This document shows, piece by piece, positions 6,749 through 15,523 of a DNA stretch of 34,453 nt; the stretch's first letter is position 1, and the number at the start of each line of letters is the position of its first letter. The notes beneath the pieces are model-generated. The model was not told the DNA's origin. It saw nothing but the letters and a program-made list of their open reading frames with translations, and did no database searches. The stretch covers positions 1 to 34,453 of the forward strand of contig URJS01000013.1 in NCBI GenBank assembly GCA_900548205.1. Reading direction: 5' to 3'. The DNA comes from an uncultured Roseburia sp. (GTDB taxonomy: Bacteria; Bacillota; Clostridia; Lachnospirales; Lachnospiraceae). The position numbers were made by a program, and so were the translations under genes.

Positions 6749-7951
6749 TTAACCTTCCTTGATCCTTCCGCTGCCTTCTAATAAGGTATAAAGTGTCGGT
6801 GAAAAATGAAACTCCTCTATCAGACGCTCCACCTCCTCCAGATACCTACGCCTTGCCGCCGGCGGCACGATCAGCTTCGCACCCGCATTCCCCACGGCGC
6901 CTCCCTTTCGTACCGCCCGGATCAAAATATTTTTGGGCGTATGAGAAAAATCCACAAACTCCAACAACTGCGTCTTATAGCCGCAGTATTCCAGAAGATT
7001 GGCACGGATCGCATCCGTCGCAAGCGCAGAAAAACGCTCCTTGATAATGCCGTAGCGTGTCAGCAGGGAAAGCCGCTCCGCCTTGATCTGACTGTTTAGC
7101 TCATGCTGACAGCAGGGCACGGAAAAAATCATTTTTGCATTCCAGCGTATAGCGTGAAACAGAGCATGATCCGTCGCCGTATCACAGGCGTGCAGCGTTA
7201 CGACCATATCTACCGGAAAATTTGCCCGGTACCCCTCAATATCACCGACTTCAAAATGAAGATCCTCATAGCCGTACTTTTGCGCCGCCGCATTGCAGCT
7301 TCGGATGACGTCCTCCTTTAAGTCAAGCCCCACGATATACACCTTGCGCCCTTTTAGCTCCGTAAAATAATAATACAGCACAAAGGTCAGGTACGACTTT
7401 CCGCAGCCGAAATCAATAATATGCAGTATTTCCCCTGCACTTTCATCCTCACGGACAGCGTCATCTATCATCTCCAAAAAGCGGTTGATCTGACGAAATT
7501 TATCGTACATGGACGCGACTACCCTTCCCTCTGCCGTAAAAATACCCATATCGACAAGCGGAGCGACTATGGTTCCCTCCTCGATCAGATATTTCTTTTT
7601 TCTGTTATGTGCGGCAGCTTTCTCTGCTGCCGTGCCCTCCGCCTGTTTTCTCTTATAGCTGACCTTTCCCTTTTTCGAGCACAACAAAATATGCTCATAT
7701 TTATCATCCCACGCATTGACTTGAAGATAGCTTCCCACGACCGTCTCCGATAAATACATAAAAAGCTCCTCTACACCAATATTCCGGTGAAATACCTGCT
7801 TTTGCGTATAGGCTGCCGCCTGATAACAGCGCTCCTTTTTCTCCACCACGATCTTACGGTACTGCTCCCCGGACGCCAGCGGCTTGCTGATAATTACTTT
7901 ATAAGGCTCTGCCTGTGCGATTTTTTTTAATCCTTCGGTCTGTTCGTTCAT
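6749..7951 (-). CDS. Class I SAM-dependent methyltransferase (Methyltransf_32/METTL25-like)
   Basis: This protein of about 400 residues has an unassigned N-terminal half and a Rossmann methyltransferase domain. SAM motif I is HIIDFGCGKSYLTFVLYYYF (about 177-196), followed by IVGLDLKEDVI (ribose-binding acidic loop) and VVTLHACDTATDHALF. The GCGKSYLTF and LHACDTATD signatures are those of the Methyltransf_32 family, which includes METTL25/RRNAD1-type proteins; the substrate is not known and rRNA or protein targets are possible. I prefer the ATG at 7949-7951, with GGAG 6 nt upstream, over the in-frame GTG at 7961-7963. It follows the DUF1653 gene by 25 nt and is the last gene of a three-gene unit. 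Confidence 0.85.
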   Translation of the reverse strand: MNEQTEGLKKIAQAEPYKVIISKPLASGEQYRKIVVEKKERCYQAAAYTQKQVFHRNIGVEELFMYLSETVVGSYLQVNAWDDKYEHILLCSKKGKVSYKRKQAEGTAAEKAAAHNRKKKYLIEEGTIVAPLVDMGIFTAEGRVVASMYDKFRQINRFLEMIDDAVREDESAGEILHIIDFGCGKSYLTFVLYYYFTELKGRKVYIVGLDLKEDVIRSCNAAAQKYGYEDLHFEVGDIEGYRANFPVDMVVTLHACDTATDHALFHAIRWNAKMIFSVPCCQHELNSQIKAERLSLLTRYGIIKERFSALATDAIRANLLEYCGYKTQLLEFVDFSHTPKNILIRAVRKGGAVGNAGAKLIVPPAARRRYLEEVERLIEEFHFSPTLYTLLEGSGRIKEG

Positions 7952-7976
7952 CCGTCTCTCCACTTTTCCTGCTTCC

Positions 7977-8504
7977 TTAACGCAGACGATCCAGCTCGTA
8001 GCGCTGCTTTGTTTTCAGACAGACCTTAAGCTGTTCGTACCGCTTTTGCACATCACCATCGGGAATGACAACATCCATTGCCACTGCCATATTATTGATC
8101 AGCGCGTCGTCAATCTCATCGCGCATGGAAATGAGAATCTGATACTTCTCCTCCGTGTCATCGGCGTCAAGAAATGCCAGAAGCTTCGGATTCACGCCGT
8201 CAAGCTCCGTTTCTGCAGCTTCCGCTTCTTTCTCCGTTTTCTGCCCGCTGACTGTTCCCTGTGCATCTCCCGGACTCTCCACACGCTCAAAACGATATTT
8301 TTGCACCGCCTGCGGATATTTTTCGTGATCCACCTCACTGACAAACATTTCAAGCGGTCTTGCATAAATCCCATAGTCTCCATACAGCGCCTGATAGATG
8401 ACAAGCTTCTCGCCCGTCTCCGTGTGTGCTGCAACCGTCACGATCTGATACAGGTTGTTTTTAAAATGGCGGTAAAACTCTCCGCTTCTTGGTATTCTTT
8501 GCAT
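7977..8504 (-). CDS. DUF1653 domain protein
   Basis: The first about 75 residues of this 175-residue protein match the DUF1653 pattern: PRSGEFYRHFKNNLYQIVTVAAHTETGEKLVIYQALYGDYGIYARPLEMF. This small beta-fold of unknown function is often found alone. Here it carries an acidic linker (about 80-105) and a helical C-terminal region. AGGAATAG precedes the ATG. It sits between the Pro/Gln-rich membrane protein gene and the methyltransferase gene with short gaps, so co-transcription is likely. No enzymatic motif is visible. Confidence 0.8.
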   Translation of the reverse strand: MQRIPRSGEFYRHFKNNLYQIVTVAAHTETGEKLVIYQALYGDYGIYARPLEMFVSEVDHEKYPQAVQKYRFERVESPGDAQGTVSGQKTEKEAEAAETELDGVNPKLLAFLDADDTEEKYQILISMRDEIDDALINNMAVAMDVVIPDGDVQKRYEQLKVCLKTKQRYELDRLR

Positions 8505-8525
8505 GCTTCTTCTATTCCTTTCTGT

Positions 8526-9050
8526 CTAGCCCTGTAATGTCTCATACCGATTCAGCATACTGACGCCTTCCCCGATAAAATCACGCTCAAATGTCATCTG
8601 CGGCTGATAGCCCATGATCATCAGATCATTTACCTCCCTCATCACCTCGCTGACTTCCTCCGTCGCAGTCATTCCTATCCCCATTAAGACCGCATCACAC
8701 TGCATAACCCTGTACGCCCGCTGCCTCTCACTCTGATTTTCCTGCCGCCGCACCGGTTGTATCGGCTGTACCTCCCGGGGTCTCTCTGCCGGCCGCACCG
8801 GCTGTACCTTTCGCTGCTGTGCTGCCGGCTGTGTCGGCTGTACCCGCCTCTGCTGCGGCTGATAGCTTTGCGGCTGTTTCGCCCCCTGCACCTGATAACT
8901 CTTAGGCTGAGAAGTCCTCGGCTGTTTCACCCCCTGCGGCGGCCGGTTCTTTGCATTTTTAACCATTCTCCCCTCCTCCCGTTTTCCCGCCTGATAAGCC
9001 TTCACAATGATCAAACCCACAACGATAAGCCAAATGATGATCATCCACAT
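8526..9050 (-). CDS. Single-pass membrane protein with Pro/Gln-rich stalk
   Basis: I do not recognise this 174-residue protein. It has one N-terminal membrane segment (MWMIIIWLIVVGLIIVKAY) followed by Lys/Arg. A stalk of about 80 residues comes next, with repeated Q-P-x-Q/R-x-V-Q-P units (for example RVQPTQPAAQQRKVQPVRP). A small folded domain follows (about 110-174, AYRVMQCDAVLMGIGMTATEEVSEVMREVNDLMIMGYQP). The start is the ATG at 9048-9050, with GGGGGAGG upstream; a TTG further up is less likely. It heads the unit with the DUF1653 and methyltransferase genes and is divergent from ktrB. It may tether a small domain away from the membrane. Confidence 0.7.
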   Translation of the reverse strand: MWMIIIWLIVVGLIIVKAYQAGKREEGRMVKNAKNRPPQGVKQPRTSQPKSYQVQGAKQPQSYQPQQRRVQPTQPAAQQRKVQPVRPAERPREVQPIQPVRRQENQSERQRAYRVMQCDAVLMGIGMTATEEVSEVMREVNDLMIMGYQPQMTFERDFIGEGVSMLNRYETLQG

Positions 9051-9102
9051 AAAAATCTTCCTCCCCCATATCAAAATTTCGTTCAGAACAAACGGATTGG
9101 TA

Positions 9103-9131
9103 TGTACAAAAAGCTATAACCATATTATAAT
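9103..9131 (+). promoter_or_regulatory. Probable ktrBA promoter
   Basis: TGTACA (9103-9108) and a perfect TATAAT (9126-9131) are 17 nt apart. The -10 overlaps the -10 of the divergent promoter at 9124-9152, so RNA polymerase could not occupy both at once. Confidence 0.55.
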
Positions 9132-9152
9132 GTTTTGATATACGATACACAA
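9124..9152 (-). promoter_or_regulatory. Probable promoter of the Pro/Gln protein-DUF1653-methyltransferase unit
   Basis: On the minus strand TTGTGT (9147-9152) and TATAAT (9124-9129) are 17 nt apart. The start codon of the first gene lies 73 nt downstream. Confidence 0.55.
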
Positions 9153-9185
9153 CCGGAATTTTTCTTCGGAGGTTTAAAAATACAA

Positions 9186-10529
9186 ATGCTGTTAAAAAAA
9201 CTAAAAAATCTCTCCGGCATGCAGCTGATCGCAGTCGGGTTTTTCCTATTAATTTTATGCGGCGCTATTTTACTGATGCTCCCCATCTCCTCCAGAGACG
9301 GCAGCGTCACCCCGTTTTTGACAGCCCTTTTTACCGCTACCAGTGCAACCTGTGTGACAGGACTGATCCTTGTCGATACCTACACGCACTGGTCACTTTT
9401 TGGTCAATTTATCATTATCTGCCTGATCCAGATCGGAGGCCTTGGCTTTATTACACTTGGAACGGCTGTTTCCATGATGCTGCGCCGCAAGATCGGTCTA
9501 AAGCAGCGCGGATGGATCCGCGAAAGCTTTAATGTCCTGGACATCGGCGGTGTGGTCCGCTTGATCCGCCTTGTCTTAAAGGGTACGCTCCTGTTTGAGG
9601 GCATCGGGGCAATCATTCTCGCCATCCGGTTTTTTCCGCGTATGGGCCTGTGGCAGAGCATTTACTATGGCGTCTTCCATTCTGTCTCTGCGTTTTGCAA
9701 CGCAGGCTTTGATCTGATGGGGCGCTACGAGCAGTTTTCGTCTCTGACCGCCTACTATGATGACCCTGTCGTCACCTTTACGATTTGCGCCCTGATCCTG
9801 ATCGGAGGCATCGGCTTTATCGTCTGGAGCGATATTGCCGCACACAAGTGGCATGTACGCAAATACGCGCTTCAGACAAAAATAGTACTAAGCGCCACTG
9901 CCATCCTTGTATTCGGAGGCGCACTGCTTTTTTATCTTATTGAGGGAAACGGTCTGTACGCGGATATGAGTCCGACCGGTAAGCTTTGCAGCGCTTTCTT
10001 CAGCGCAGTGACTCCGCGAACCGCAGGATTTAACACAACCGATACCGCTGCTCTCTCCGAGGGGGGCAAGCTTCTCTCCATTATTTTAATGTTCATCGGC
10101 GGCGGCTCCGGTTCGACCGCCGGCGGCGTGAAGATGGCGACCATCTTTGTTCTGATGCTCCATTTGCGCTCTACGCTTACGCGCAGTATGGGCACAAATA
10201 TTTACGGCAGACGGATCGATGACTCTACCGTCACCAAAGCCTCCGCCCTGCTTTGCACTTACCTGTTCTTAAGCCTTGCCGCGACACTCGCGCTCTGCAG
10301 TATGCAGAATTTTGAAATCGGCGACGCTATGTTTGAGGTTGTATCCGCCATTTGTACCGTTGGCATGAGCACGGGAATTACCACAGAGTTAAATACGATC
10401 TCACAGATCATCATTATTTTTCTTATGTATATCGGTCGTCTTGGAAGTCTCTCGTTTGCACTTTCCTTTACCGACCACAAAAAAACGGCGCATGTGATGC
10501 AGCCGGTCGAGCACGTCAATATCGGTTAG
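9186..10529 (+). CDS. ktrB: KtrB/TrkH-type potassium uptake transmembrane subunit
   Basis: The 447-residue protein has the four-fold M-P-M repeat of the Trk/Ktr/HKT superfamily. All four selectivity-filter loops keep their glycine: TSATCVTGL (about 52-60), SAFCNAGFD, TPRTAGFNT and SAICTVGMST. The GGGSGSTAGGVK segment is the intramembrane loop of KtrB that gates the pore. It forms the K+ (probably Na+-dependent) channel dimer that sits on a KtrA ring. Its length fits KtrB better than the longer TrkH. The ATG at 9186 was chosen because it opens the conserved N-terminus; a GGAGG lies about 12 nt upstream, somewhat far. ktrA follows after 29 nt. Confidence 0.93.
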   Translation: MLLKKLKNLSGMQLIAVGFFLLILCGAILLMLPISSRDGSVTPFLTALFTATSATCVTGLILVDTYTHWSLFGQFIIICLIQIGGLGFITLGTAVSMMLRRKIGLKQRGWIRESFNVLDIGGVVRLIRLVLKGTLLFEGIGAIILAIRFFPRMGLWQSIYYGVFHSVSAFCNAGFDLMGRYEQFSSLTAYYDDPVVTFTICALILIGGIGFIVWSDIAAHKWHVRKYALQTKIVLSATAILVFGGALLFYLIEGNGLYADMSPTGKLCSAFFSAVTPRTAGFNTTDTAALSEGGKLLSIILMFIGGGSGSTAGGVKMATIFVLMLHLRSTLTRSMGTNIYGRRIDDSTVTKASALLCTYLFLSLAATLALCSMQNFEIGDAMFEVVSAICTVGMSTGITTELNTISQIIIIFLMYIGRLGSLSFALSFTDHKKTAHVMQPVEHVNIG

Positions 10530-10558
10530 TAATTTTTTACATATGGAGGCATATTTTT

Positions 10559-11209
10559 ATGAAATCAATTTTAATCATCGGACTTGGGCGTTTCGGAACG
10601 CATCTTTGTAAGGATTTATCACGTCTTGACAATGAAATCATGATCGTTGACAAGGACGAAAGCAAGCTCGAGGACCTGCTCCCGCTTGTTGTCAGCGCAA
10701 AAATCGGCGACTGTACCAACGAAAAGGTGCTCAAAAGCCTCGGCATCGGCAACTTTGACGTCTGCTTTGTATGTATCGGCAACACCTTCCAGAGCAGCCT
10801 TGAGATTACAAGTCAGCTAAAGGAGCTGGGCGCGAAATATGTTGTCAGCAAGGCAAACCGTGATATTCACGCAAAATTCCTTCTCCGCAACGGCGCAGAC
10901 GAGGTGGTTTACCCCGACTTTGATATTGCTGAAAAGGTTGCCGTGCGTTTTTCGGCAAATCAGGTTTTTGATTATGTAGAGCTTGGAAACGGCTATTCCA
11001 TCTATGAGATTGCCCCGCTGCCCGAATGGATCGGGAAAACTATTCAGGACGTCAATTTCCGCGCGGTCTACAACACAAATATCATCGGCATTAAATCCTG
11101 CGGAAATATTAAGCTCACACCGGGACCTGACTATATTTTTAAAAAGGATGAACATCTCATGGTACTCGGTCATCAGGCGGACGTTGAGGAGATTGTCAAA
11201 AAGCTATAA
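10559..11209 (+). CDS. ktrA: KtrA/TrkA-type regulatory RCK subunit
   Basis: This 216-residue cytosolic protein has an N-terminal RCK/TrkA-N Rossmann domain (ILIIGLGRFG with Gly8, Gly10 and Gly13; Asp31 ends strand 2 in IMIVDKDE, suggesting NAD(H)/ATP binding). An RCK_C domain follows from about residue 135 (YSIYEIAPLPEWIGKTI ... LTPGPDYIFKKDEHLMVLGH). It forms the octameric ring that gates KtrB in response to nucleotides; family members can bind c-di-AMP through RCK_C. A single RCK unit with this length is the KtrA form. GGAGG lies 10 nt before the ATG. A 16-bp terminator follows. Confidence 0.93.
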   Translation: MKSILIIGLGRFGTHLCKDLSRLDNEIMIVDKDESKLEDLLPLVVSAKIGDCTNEKVLKSLGIGNFDVCFVCIGNTFQSSLEITSQLKELGAKYVVSKANRDIHAKFLLRNGADEVVYPDFDIAEKVAVRFSANQVFDYVELGNGYSIYEIAPLPEWIGKTIQDVNFRAVYNTNIIGIKSCGNIKLTPGPDYIFKKDEHLMVLGHQADVEEIVKKL

Positions 11210-11212
11210 AGT

Positions 11213-11266
11213 GGAAAAGGCAACGGATAGCGCACAATGCGGACCATCCGTTGCCTTTTCCATCCT
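11213..11266. terminator. Bidirectional terminator between ktrA and the liv-cytidylate kinase operon
   Basis: GGAAAAGGCAACGGAT (11213-11228) and its perfect reverse complement (11246-11261) form a 16-bp stem. The outer AAAA/TTTT bases give U-rich tails in both directions. It ends two convergent operons. Confidence 0.9.
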
Positions 11267-11268
11267 TT

Positions 11269-11913
11269 TTAAATCTCCTGACACTCCTTTGGCTTCTGAT
11301 AAATCTGCACAAAATTCTCCACAACCTCTGCAAGCTTTTCATAGCTCATAGAGGTCGTATCAAGACAGAAATTATAATTTCTTGCATCGTTCCAATCGCG
11401 TCCGGTATAGTAGCGGTAATACGCCGCCCTGTACTTATCAATTTTCTCAATTTTTTTCACTGCTTCCTTTTCCGAAAGACCGTTCTGATTCATCACACGC
11501 ACCACACAATCGTTTAACGGCGCATAAAAGTACAGCCGGATCACCGACGGGTGCTCTCTTAGGACATAATCTGCACAGCGCCCGATGATGATACAGGACT
11601 CCTGTGCGGCAAGCTCCCGGATCACCTTTGCCTGATAATGAAACAGATTATCATCCGACACAAAATCTGCGCTCTCCGGCGGAAGTACGCCGTCTCCCTT
11701 ATATGGGTGCTTTCGCAAAATTCCCGGCAGCGGTGATTTTTTGAGCCGTTCATCCGCCTGCCCAAACAGCGCCTCATTGATCCCGCTCTCATCTGACGCG
11801 ATTCTTAATATCTCTCTGTCATAGTAATTCATTCCAAGCCGCTGTGCCAAAAGCTTTCCAAGCGTTCTGCCGCCGCTCCCATAGCTTCTTGCAATCGTGA
11901 TCACCGTTTTCAT
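11269..11913 (-). CDS. Cytidylate kinase-like family protein
   Basis: The 214-residue protein opens MKTVITIARSYGSGGRTLGKLLAQRLGMNYYDREIL. This is the P-loop (residues 12-20, GSGGRTLGK) and following helix of the cytidylate_kin2 family. A LID-like RxxYYRYYTGRDW segment and a nucleoside-type core (IIIGRCADYVL) follow. It lacks the standard Cmk architecture, so it is probably not the housekeeping CMP kinase; family members are widespread in Clostridia with unknown substrate. GGAGG precedes the ATG. It starts 23 nt after livF on the same strand and probably belongs to the liv transcript. Confidence 0.85.
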   Translation of the reverse strand: MKTVITIARSYGSGGRTLGKLLAQRLGMNYYDREILRIASDESGINEALFGQADERLKKSPLPGILRKHPYKGDGVLPPESADFVSDDNLFHYQAKVIRELAAQESCIIIGRCADYVLREHPSVIRLYFYAPLNDCVVRVMNQNGLSEKEAVKKIEKIDKYRAAYYRYYTGRDWNDARNYNFCLDTTSMSYEKLAEVVENFVQIYQKPKECQEI

Positions 11914-11936
11914 CGCTTCCTCCTTATTCCTGCATC

Positions 11937-12647
11937 CTACTCTCCCAGATATGCTTTTTTCACAGAATCGTTATGCATCAGCTCCTCTGCTGCGCCGGAA
12001 AGGACAATTCTTCCCGTTTCCAACACATATGCCCGATGCGCGATTGCCAATGCTTTTTTTGCATTCTGCTCCACAAGCAGAACGGTCGTTCCACCCTCCG
12101 AAATCTCACGGATGATATGGAATATCTCATCGACAAAAATTGGCGACAGCCCCATAGACGGTTCATCCATCAAAATCATTTTGGGCTTTGACATCAGCGC
12201 CCTTCCCATCGCGAGCATCTGCTGTTCTCCCCCGCTTAACGTGCCGGCCAACTGGTTTTTCCGCTCCTTCAGGCGCGGAAAGCTCTGATAGATGCGCTCT
12301 AATGTCTCTGCAATCTCTTTTTTGTCCTTTCTCGTATAGGCGCCCAGCTTTAAATTTTCATAAACAGACAGCTCTGCGAATACGCGCCGTCCCTCCGGCA
12401 CATGCGACAGCCCCATCGAAACAATTTTATGCCCCGGCAGCTTTGTAATGTCTGTTCCCTCAAATAAAATCTCTCCTGCAGCCGGCTTTTGCATTCCTGT
12501 TATCGTCTGAAGCGTCGTCGTTTTCCCCGCGCCGTTCGCCCCGATCAGCGCAATGACCTCACCTCTGTTCACCTCAAAGGAGATCCCCTTGATCGCAGCG
12601 ATCATCCCATAACATACCTCCAGATTTTTCACTTCCAGCATTGCCAT
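11937..12647 (-). CDS. livF: Branched-chain amino acid ABC transporter ATPase LivF
   Basis: The 236-residue ATPase shows Walker A GANGAGKTT (36-44), signature LSGGEQQMLAMGRAL (137-151), Walker B MILMDEPSMGLSP (157-169) and H-loop VLLVEQNAKKAL. The Gln in the EQNA H-loop region and the length are typical of LivF. Together with LivG it powers uptake of Leu/Ile/Val-type substrates at the inner face of the membrane. The ATG at 12645-12647 was chosen because GGAGGAGG lies 7 nt upstream. A longer frame (to 12710) fills part of the 114-nt gap after livG but lacks homology-like sequence. Confidence 0.93.
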   Translation of the reverse strand: MAMLEVKNLEVCYGMIAAIKGISFEVNRGEVIALIGANGAGKTTTLQTITGMQKPAAGEILFEGTDITKLPGHKIVSMGLSHVPEGRRVFAELSVYENLKLGAYTRKDKKEIAETLERIYQSFPRLKERKNQLAGTLSGGEQQMLAMGRALMSKPKMILMDEPSMGLSPIFVDEIFHIIREISEGGTTVLLVEQNAKKALAIAHRAYVLETGRIVLSGAAEELMHNDSVKKAYLGE

Positions 12648-12761
12648 GTTAAAGCCTCCTCCATCGAAATCTTCACTCCATTTATTCTGCATTGTCTCAT
12701 TTTCCGACATCCGCCGCTTCAGTTCTGCCGCAGATCGCTCTATCCTGCGCCCTGATACTGC

Positions 12762-13523
12762 TCATTCCCCGCCCAAATATGCCTTGATGACCTGAGGGTC
12801 TCTTAGCACCTCATCTGTCGCCCCTTCGGCAAGCACCTGACCGAAATTAAGCACTGTCAAGGTTTCACAAATACCGGAGACCAGCTTCATATCATGCTCG
12901 ATCAAAAGAATCGTCATGTCAAATGTTTCCTGCACAAATCGGATCGTATCCATCAATTCCCCCGTCTCATTCGGATTCATGCCTGCCGCCGGTTCATCCA
13001 AAAGCAGCAGCTTCGGATTTGTCGCCAGCGCACGCGCAATCTCAAGCTTTCTCTGCTTTCCGTAGGGAAGCTTTGCGGCGAGGGTATCGGCATCGTCCTC
13101 AAGCTGAAACACCTTTAAAAGCTCCATTGCCCGCTCCTTGATCTCCCGCTCTGCCCTGTGGTATTTGGGAAGGCGCAGAATTGCCGCAAGCGTTGTATAA
13201 GACAGCTGGTTATGCAGACCGATCTTGACATTATCCAGCACGCTCTGTTCCTGAAACAGGCGGATATTCTGAAAAGTACGCGCGATTCCCGCCTGATTGA
13301 TCGCCGCCGTATTTTTCCCCGTCAGCTCCCTGCCGTCCAGGCGAATACTTCCCTCCTCCGGCTGATAGACCCCGGTCAACAGATTAAATACCGTTGTTTT
13401 TCCGGCTCCGTTTGGTCCGATCAGTCCGCAAAGCTGCCCTTTCTCAATCGAAATATGAAAACTGTCCACCGCCTGAAGTCCGCCGAAGGAAATTCCGAGA
13501 TTTTTGACCTCCAATAATGCCAT
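12762..13523 (-). CDS. livG: Branched-chain amino acid ABC transporter ATPase LivG
   Basis: The 253-residue ATPase carries Walker A GPNGAGKTT (36-44), the LivG-type insertion ARTFQNIRLFQEQSVLDNV, and the signature LPYGKQRKLEIARAL, the usual LivG variant of LSGGQ. Walker B is LLLLDEPAAGMNP and the H-loop is LLIEHDMKLV. It pairs with LivF. The ATG lies 2 nt past the livM stop, so translation is probably coupled; the upstream GGGGCGG is a modest ribosome site. The C-terminal YLGGE ending is normal for the family. Confidence 0.93.
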   Translation of the reverse strand: MALLEVKNLGISFGGLQAVDSFHISIEKGQLCGLIGPNGAGKTTVFNLLTGVYQPEEGSIRLDGRELTGKNTAAINQAGIARTFQNIRLFQEQSVLDNVKIGLHNQLSYTTLAAILRLPKYHRAEREIKERAMELLKVFQLEDDADTLAAKLPYGKQRKLEIARALATNPKLLLLDEPAAGMNPNETGELMDTIRFVQETFDMTILLIEHDMKLVSGICETLTVLNFGQVLAEGATDEVLRDPQVIKAYLGGE

Positions 13524-13525
13524 TG

Positions 13526-14596
13526 CTACACCGCCCCTCTTTTTTTCTGAAATCCGGCGGTGATTTTCCGCCGCCACTCGATGCATCCCGGCGCCCAGTG
13601 AAAGAGCATCACTCCGATCAGTACAACCGAATAAATAAGCATCCGGTAATCGGAAAGACCGCGCAGCATCTCCGGTAAAAGCGTTAGAAGTGACGCCGCA
13701 AGAATCGAACCGCGAAAACTTCCCATTCCGCCAAGCACAACAAAAACCAAGATCATAATCGACATATTATAGCCAAAATTTGACGGAGTTGCCGTAACTG
13801 TCGAGAGATTGTGCGCATACAATACGCCGCCTGCTCCCGCGATCGCCGCGGAGATCGTAAACGCCATCAGCTTATATTTTGTAACATTGATCCCGACCGC
13901 CTCTGCCGCGATACGGTTATCACGGATCGCCATGATCGCACGACCGCTTCTGGAATTTACCAGATGATAGACGACCAAAAGCGAAAGCAGGATCAAAACG
14001 ACTCCCCAAGTAAAATTTGACAAATGCGGGATTCTCATCATTCCTCTGGCGCCATTGATCAGCCACTCCCCTTCCTCAGAAAGCGAAATCGCAGCGCCCT
14101 CGGAAAGCGAGACATGCAGTCCATCCGTATCCCGCGCCACATAAAGCACATTTACAACATTTTTGATGATCTCACCAAACGCAAGCGTTACAATTGCCAG
14201 ATAATCGCCTCTTAAGCGAAGCACCGGTATTCCGATTAAAAATCCAAACAACGCCGCAGCCGCGACACCTGCCAGCAGCGCACAGATAAACAGCAGTATT
14301 TCATTTGCAATAACTTCCTGCAGCAGCTTTGTTGTGAGCGCACCGCAAAACGCACCGACACACATAAAACCCGCATGACCAAGACTTAAGTCTCCCAGAT
14401 AGCCGACACAGAGATTCAGACTGACCGCGACAATCGAGTAAGTGCACATCGGTACAAGAAGTCCCTCCATCAGAGAAGACATCCTGCCGTTTGCAATCAG
14501 AAGCTGCACCACTGCGTAAACAATCAGGATTCCCACAAAGGTCACGAGCTGTTCTCTTGTCTTCTTTTTCATTGATTTAAAATTTACTCCTGCCAT
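13526..14596 (-). CDS. livM: Branched-chain amino acid ABC permease LivM
   Basis: The 356-residue permease is hydrophobic with about ten membrane segments. It shows the LivM signatures NLCVGYLGDLSLGHAGFMCVGAFCGA (about 65-90), LRGDYLAIVTLAFGEII and SRSGRAIMAIRDNRIAAEAVGINVTKYKL, the last being the cytoplasmic coupling loop. The short basic N-terminus and C-terminus face the cytosol. GGGGAGAG lies upstream of the ATG. livH ends 18 nt before it and livG starts just after it, so it is central in the operon. Confidence 0.93.
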   Translation of the reverse strand: MAGVNFKSMKKKTREQLVTFVGILIVYAVVQLLIANGRMSSLMEGLLVPMCTYSIVAVSLNLCVGYLGDLSLGHAGFMCVGAFCGALTTKLLQEVIANEILLFICALLAGVAAAALFGFLIGIPVLRLRGDYLAIVTLAFGEIIKNVVNVLYVARDTDGLHVSLSEGAAISLSEEGEWLINGARGMMRIPHLSNFTWGVVLILLSLLVVYHLVNSRSGRAIMAIRDNRIAAEAVGINVTKYKLMAFTISAAIAGAGGVLYAHNLSTVTATPSNFGYNMSIMILVFVVLGGMGSFRGSILAASLLTLLPEMLRGLSDYRMLIYSVVLIGVMLFHWAPGCIEWRRKITAGFQKKRGAV

Positions 14597-14614
14597 AGCT
14601 CTCTCCCCTCCGTC

Positions 14615-15496
14615 TCAGACTTTTTCCTGTATTTTTTTGCCTAAAATGCCGGTCGGTCTGATCAAAAGTACCAAGATCAAAACAGCAAACACAATCGCGT
14701 CCGCCAGCTGGGATGAGATGTAAGCGCGCCCGAAAATCTCAATCAGCCCCAAGAGGATCCCCCCGATAAACGCACCGGGGATCGAGCCGATGCCGCCGAA
14801 TACTGCTGCTGTAAATGCCTTGATTCCCGGCATAGATCCGGTATATGGCGTGAGCGTCGGATAAGCTGAACAAAACAGCACACCGGCAATCGCCGCAAGC
14901 CCTGACCCGATCGCAAAGGTCAGTGAAATCGTTGCATTTACATTGATCCCCATCAGCTGTGCAGCCTCTCTGTCCTGTGAAACGGCAAGCATTGCCTGAC
15001 CTGCCTTCGTCTTTTTGATAAAAAGCAGCAGCGCTGCCATAATCAAAACGCAAGCCGCCACTGTTACAACCGTCGTACCGGAAATCGTAAGCTGCCCGCC
15101 GGCAAACTCGATCGGTGCAAGCGATACGACCGGGGTAAAGGACTTTGTATCTGCTCCAAACAACAGCAGCGCCGCATTCTGCAAAAAGTAGCTGACGCCG
15201 ATCGCCGTGATCAGCACTGCGAGCGGGATCGCGCGGCGCAGCGGTCTGTATGCAATTTTCTCGATCAGAATGCCAAGCGCCGTACAGACAACAACTGCAA
15301 GAAGCACTGCCGCGAGCGGATGAAAGCCCTGCCCGCTCATAGTAAGAAACGTCACATAGCAGCCGATCATGATCACATCCCCGTGTGCAAAATTCAGCAT
15401 CTTTGCAATTCCGTATACCATCGTGTAGCCGAGCGCAATGATCGCATACACACTTCCGAGGCTGATTCCGTTAATGAAATAAGATAAAAACTCCAT
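14615..15496 (-). CDS. livH: Branched-chain amino acid ABC permease LivH
   Basis: The 293-residue permease has the LivH start FINGISLGSVYAIIALGYTMVYGIAKMLNFAHGDVIMIGCY. The coupling helix segment is GQAMLAVSQDREAAQLMGINVN and the closing stretch is FGGIGSIPGAFIGGILLGLIE. It forms the transmembrane heterodimer with LivM. AGAGGGAG precedes the ATG. The gene follows livK by 27 nt, giving the usual binding protein-permease-permease-ATPase-ATPase order. Confidence 0.93.
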   Translation of the reverse strand: MEFLSYFINGISLGSVYAIIALGYTMVYGIAKMLNFAHGDVIMIGCYVTFLTMSGQGFHPLAAVLLAVVVCTALGILIEKIAYRPLRRAIPLAVLITAIGVSYFLQNAALLLFGADTKSFTPVVSLAPIEFAGGQLTISGTTVVTVAACVLIMAALLLFIKKTKAGQAMLAVSQDREAAQLMGINVNATISLTFAIGSGLAAIAGVLFCSAYPTLTPYTGSMPGIKAFTAAVFGGIGSIPGAFIGGILLGLIEIFGRAYISSQLADAIVFAVLILVLLIRPTGILGKKIQEKV

Positions 15497-15523
15497 AACA
15501 CTCCCTCTGCTTTTCTATTTTTG

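Noticed and set aside
12648..12761. N-terminal extension of LivF (MSENETMQNKW...)
   Set aside because: The 21-residue extension is not LivF-like and the internal ATG has a GGAGGAGG site at ideal distance.
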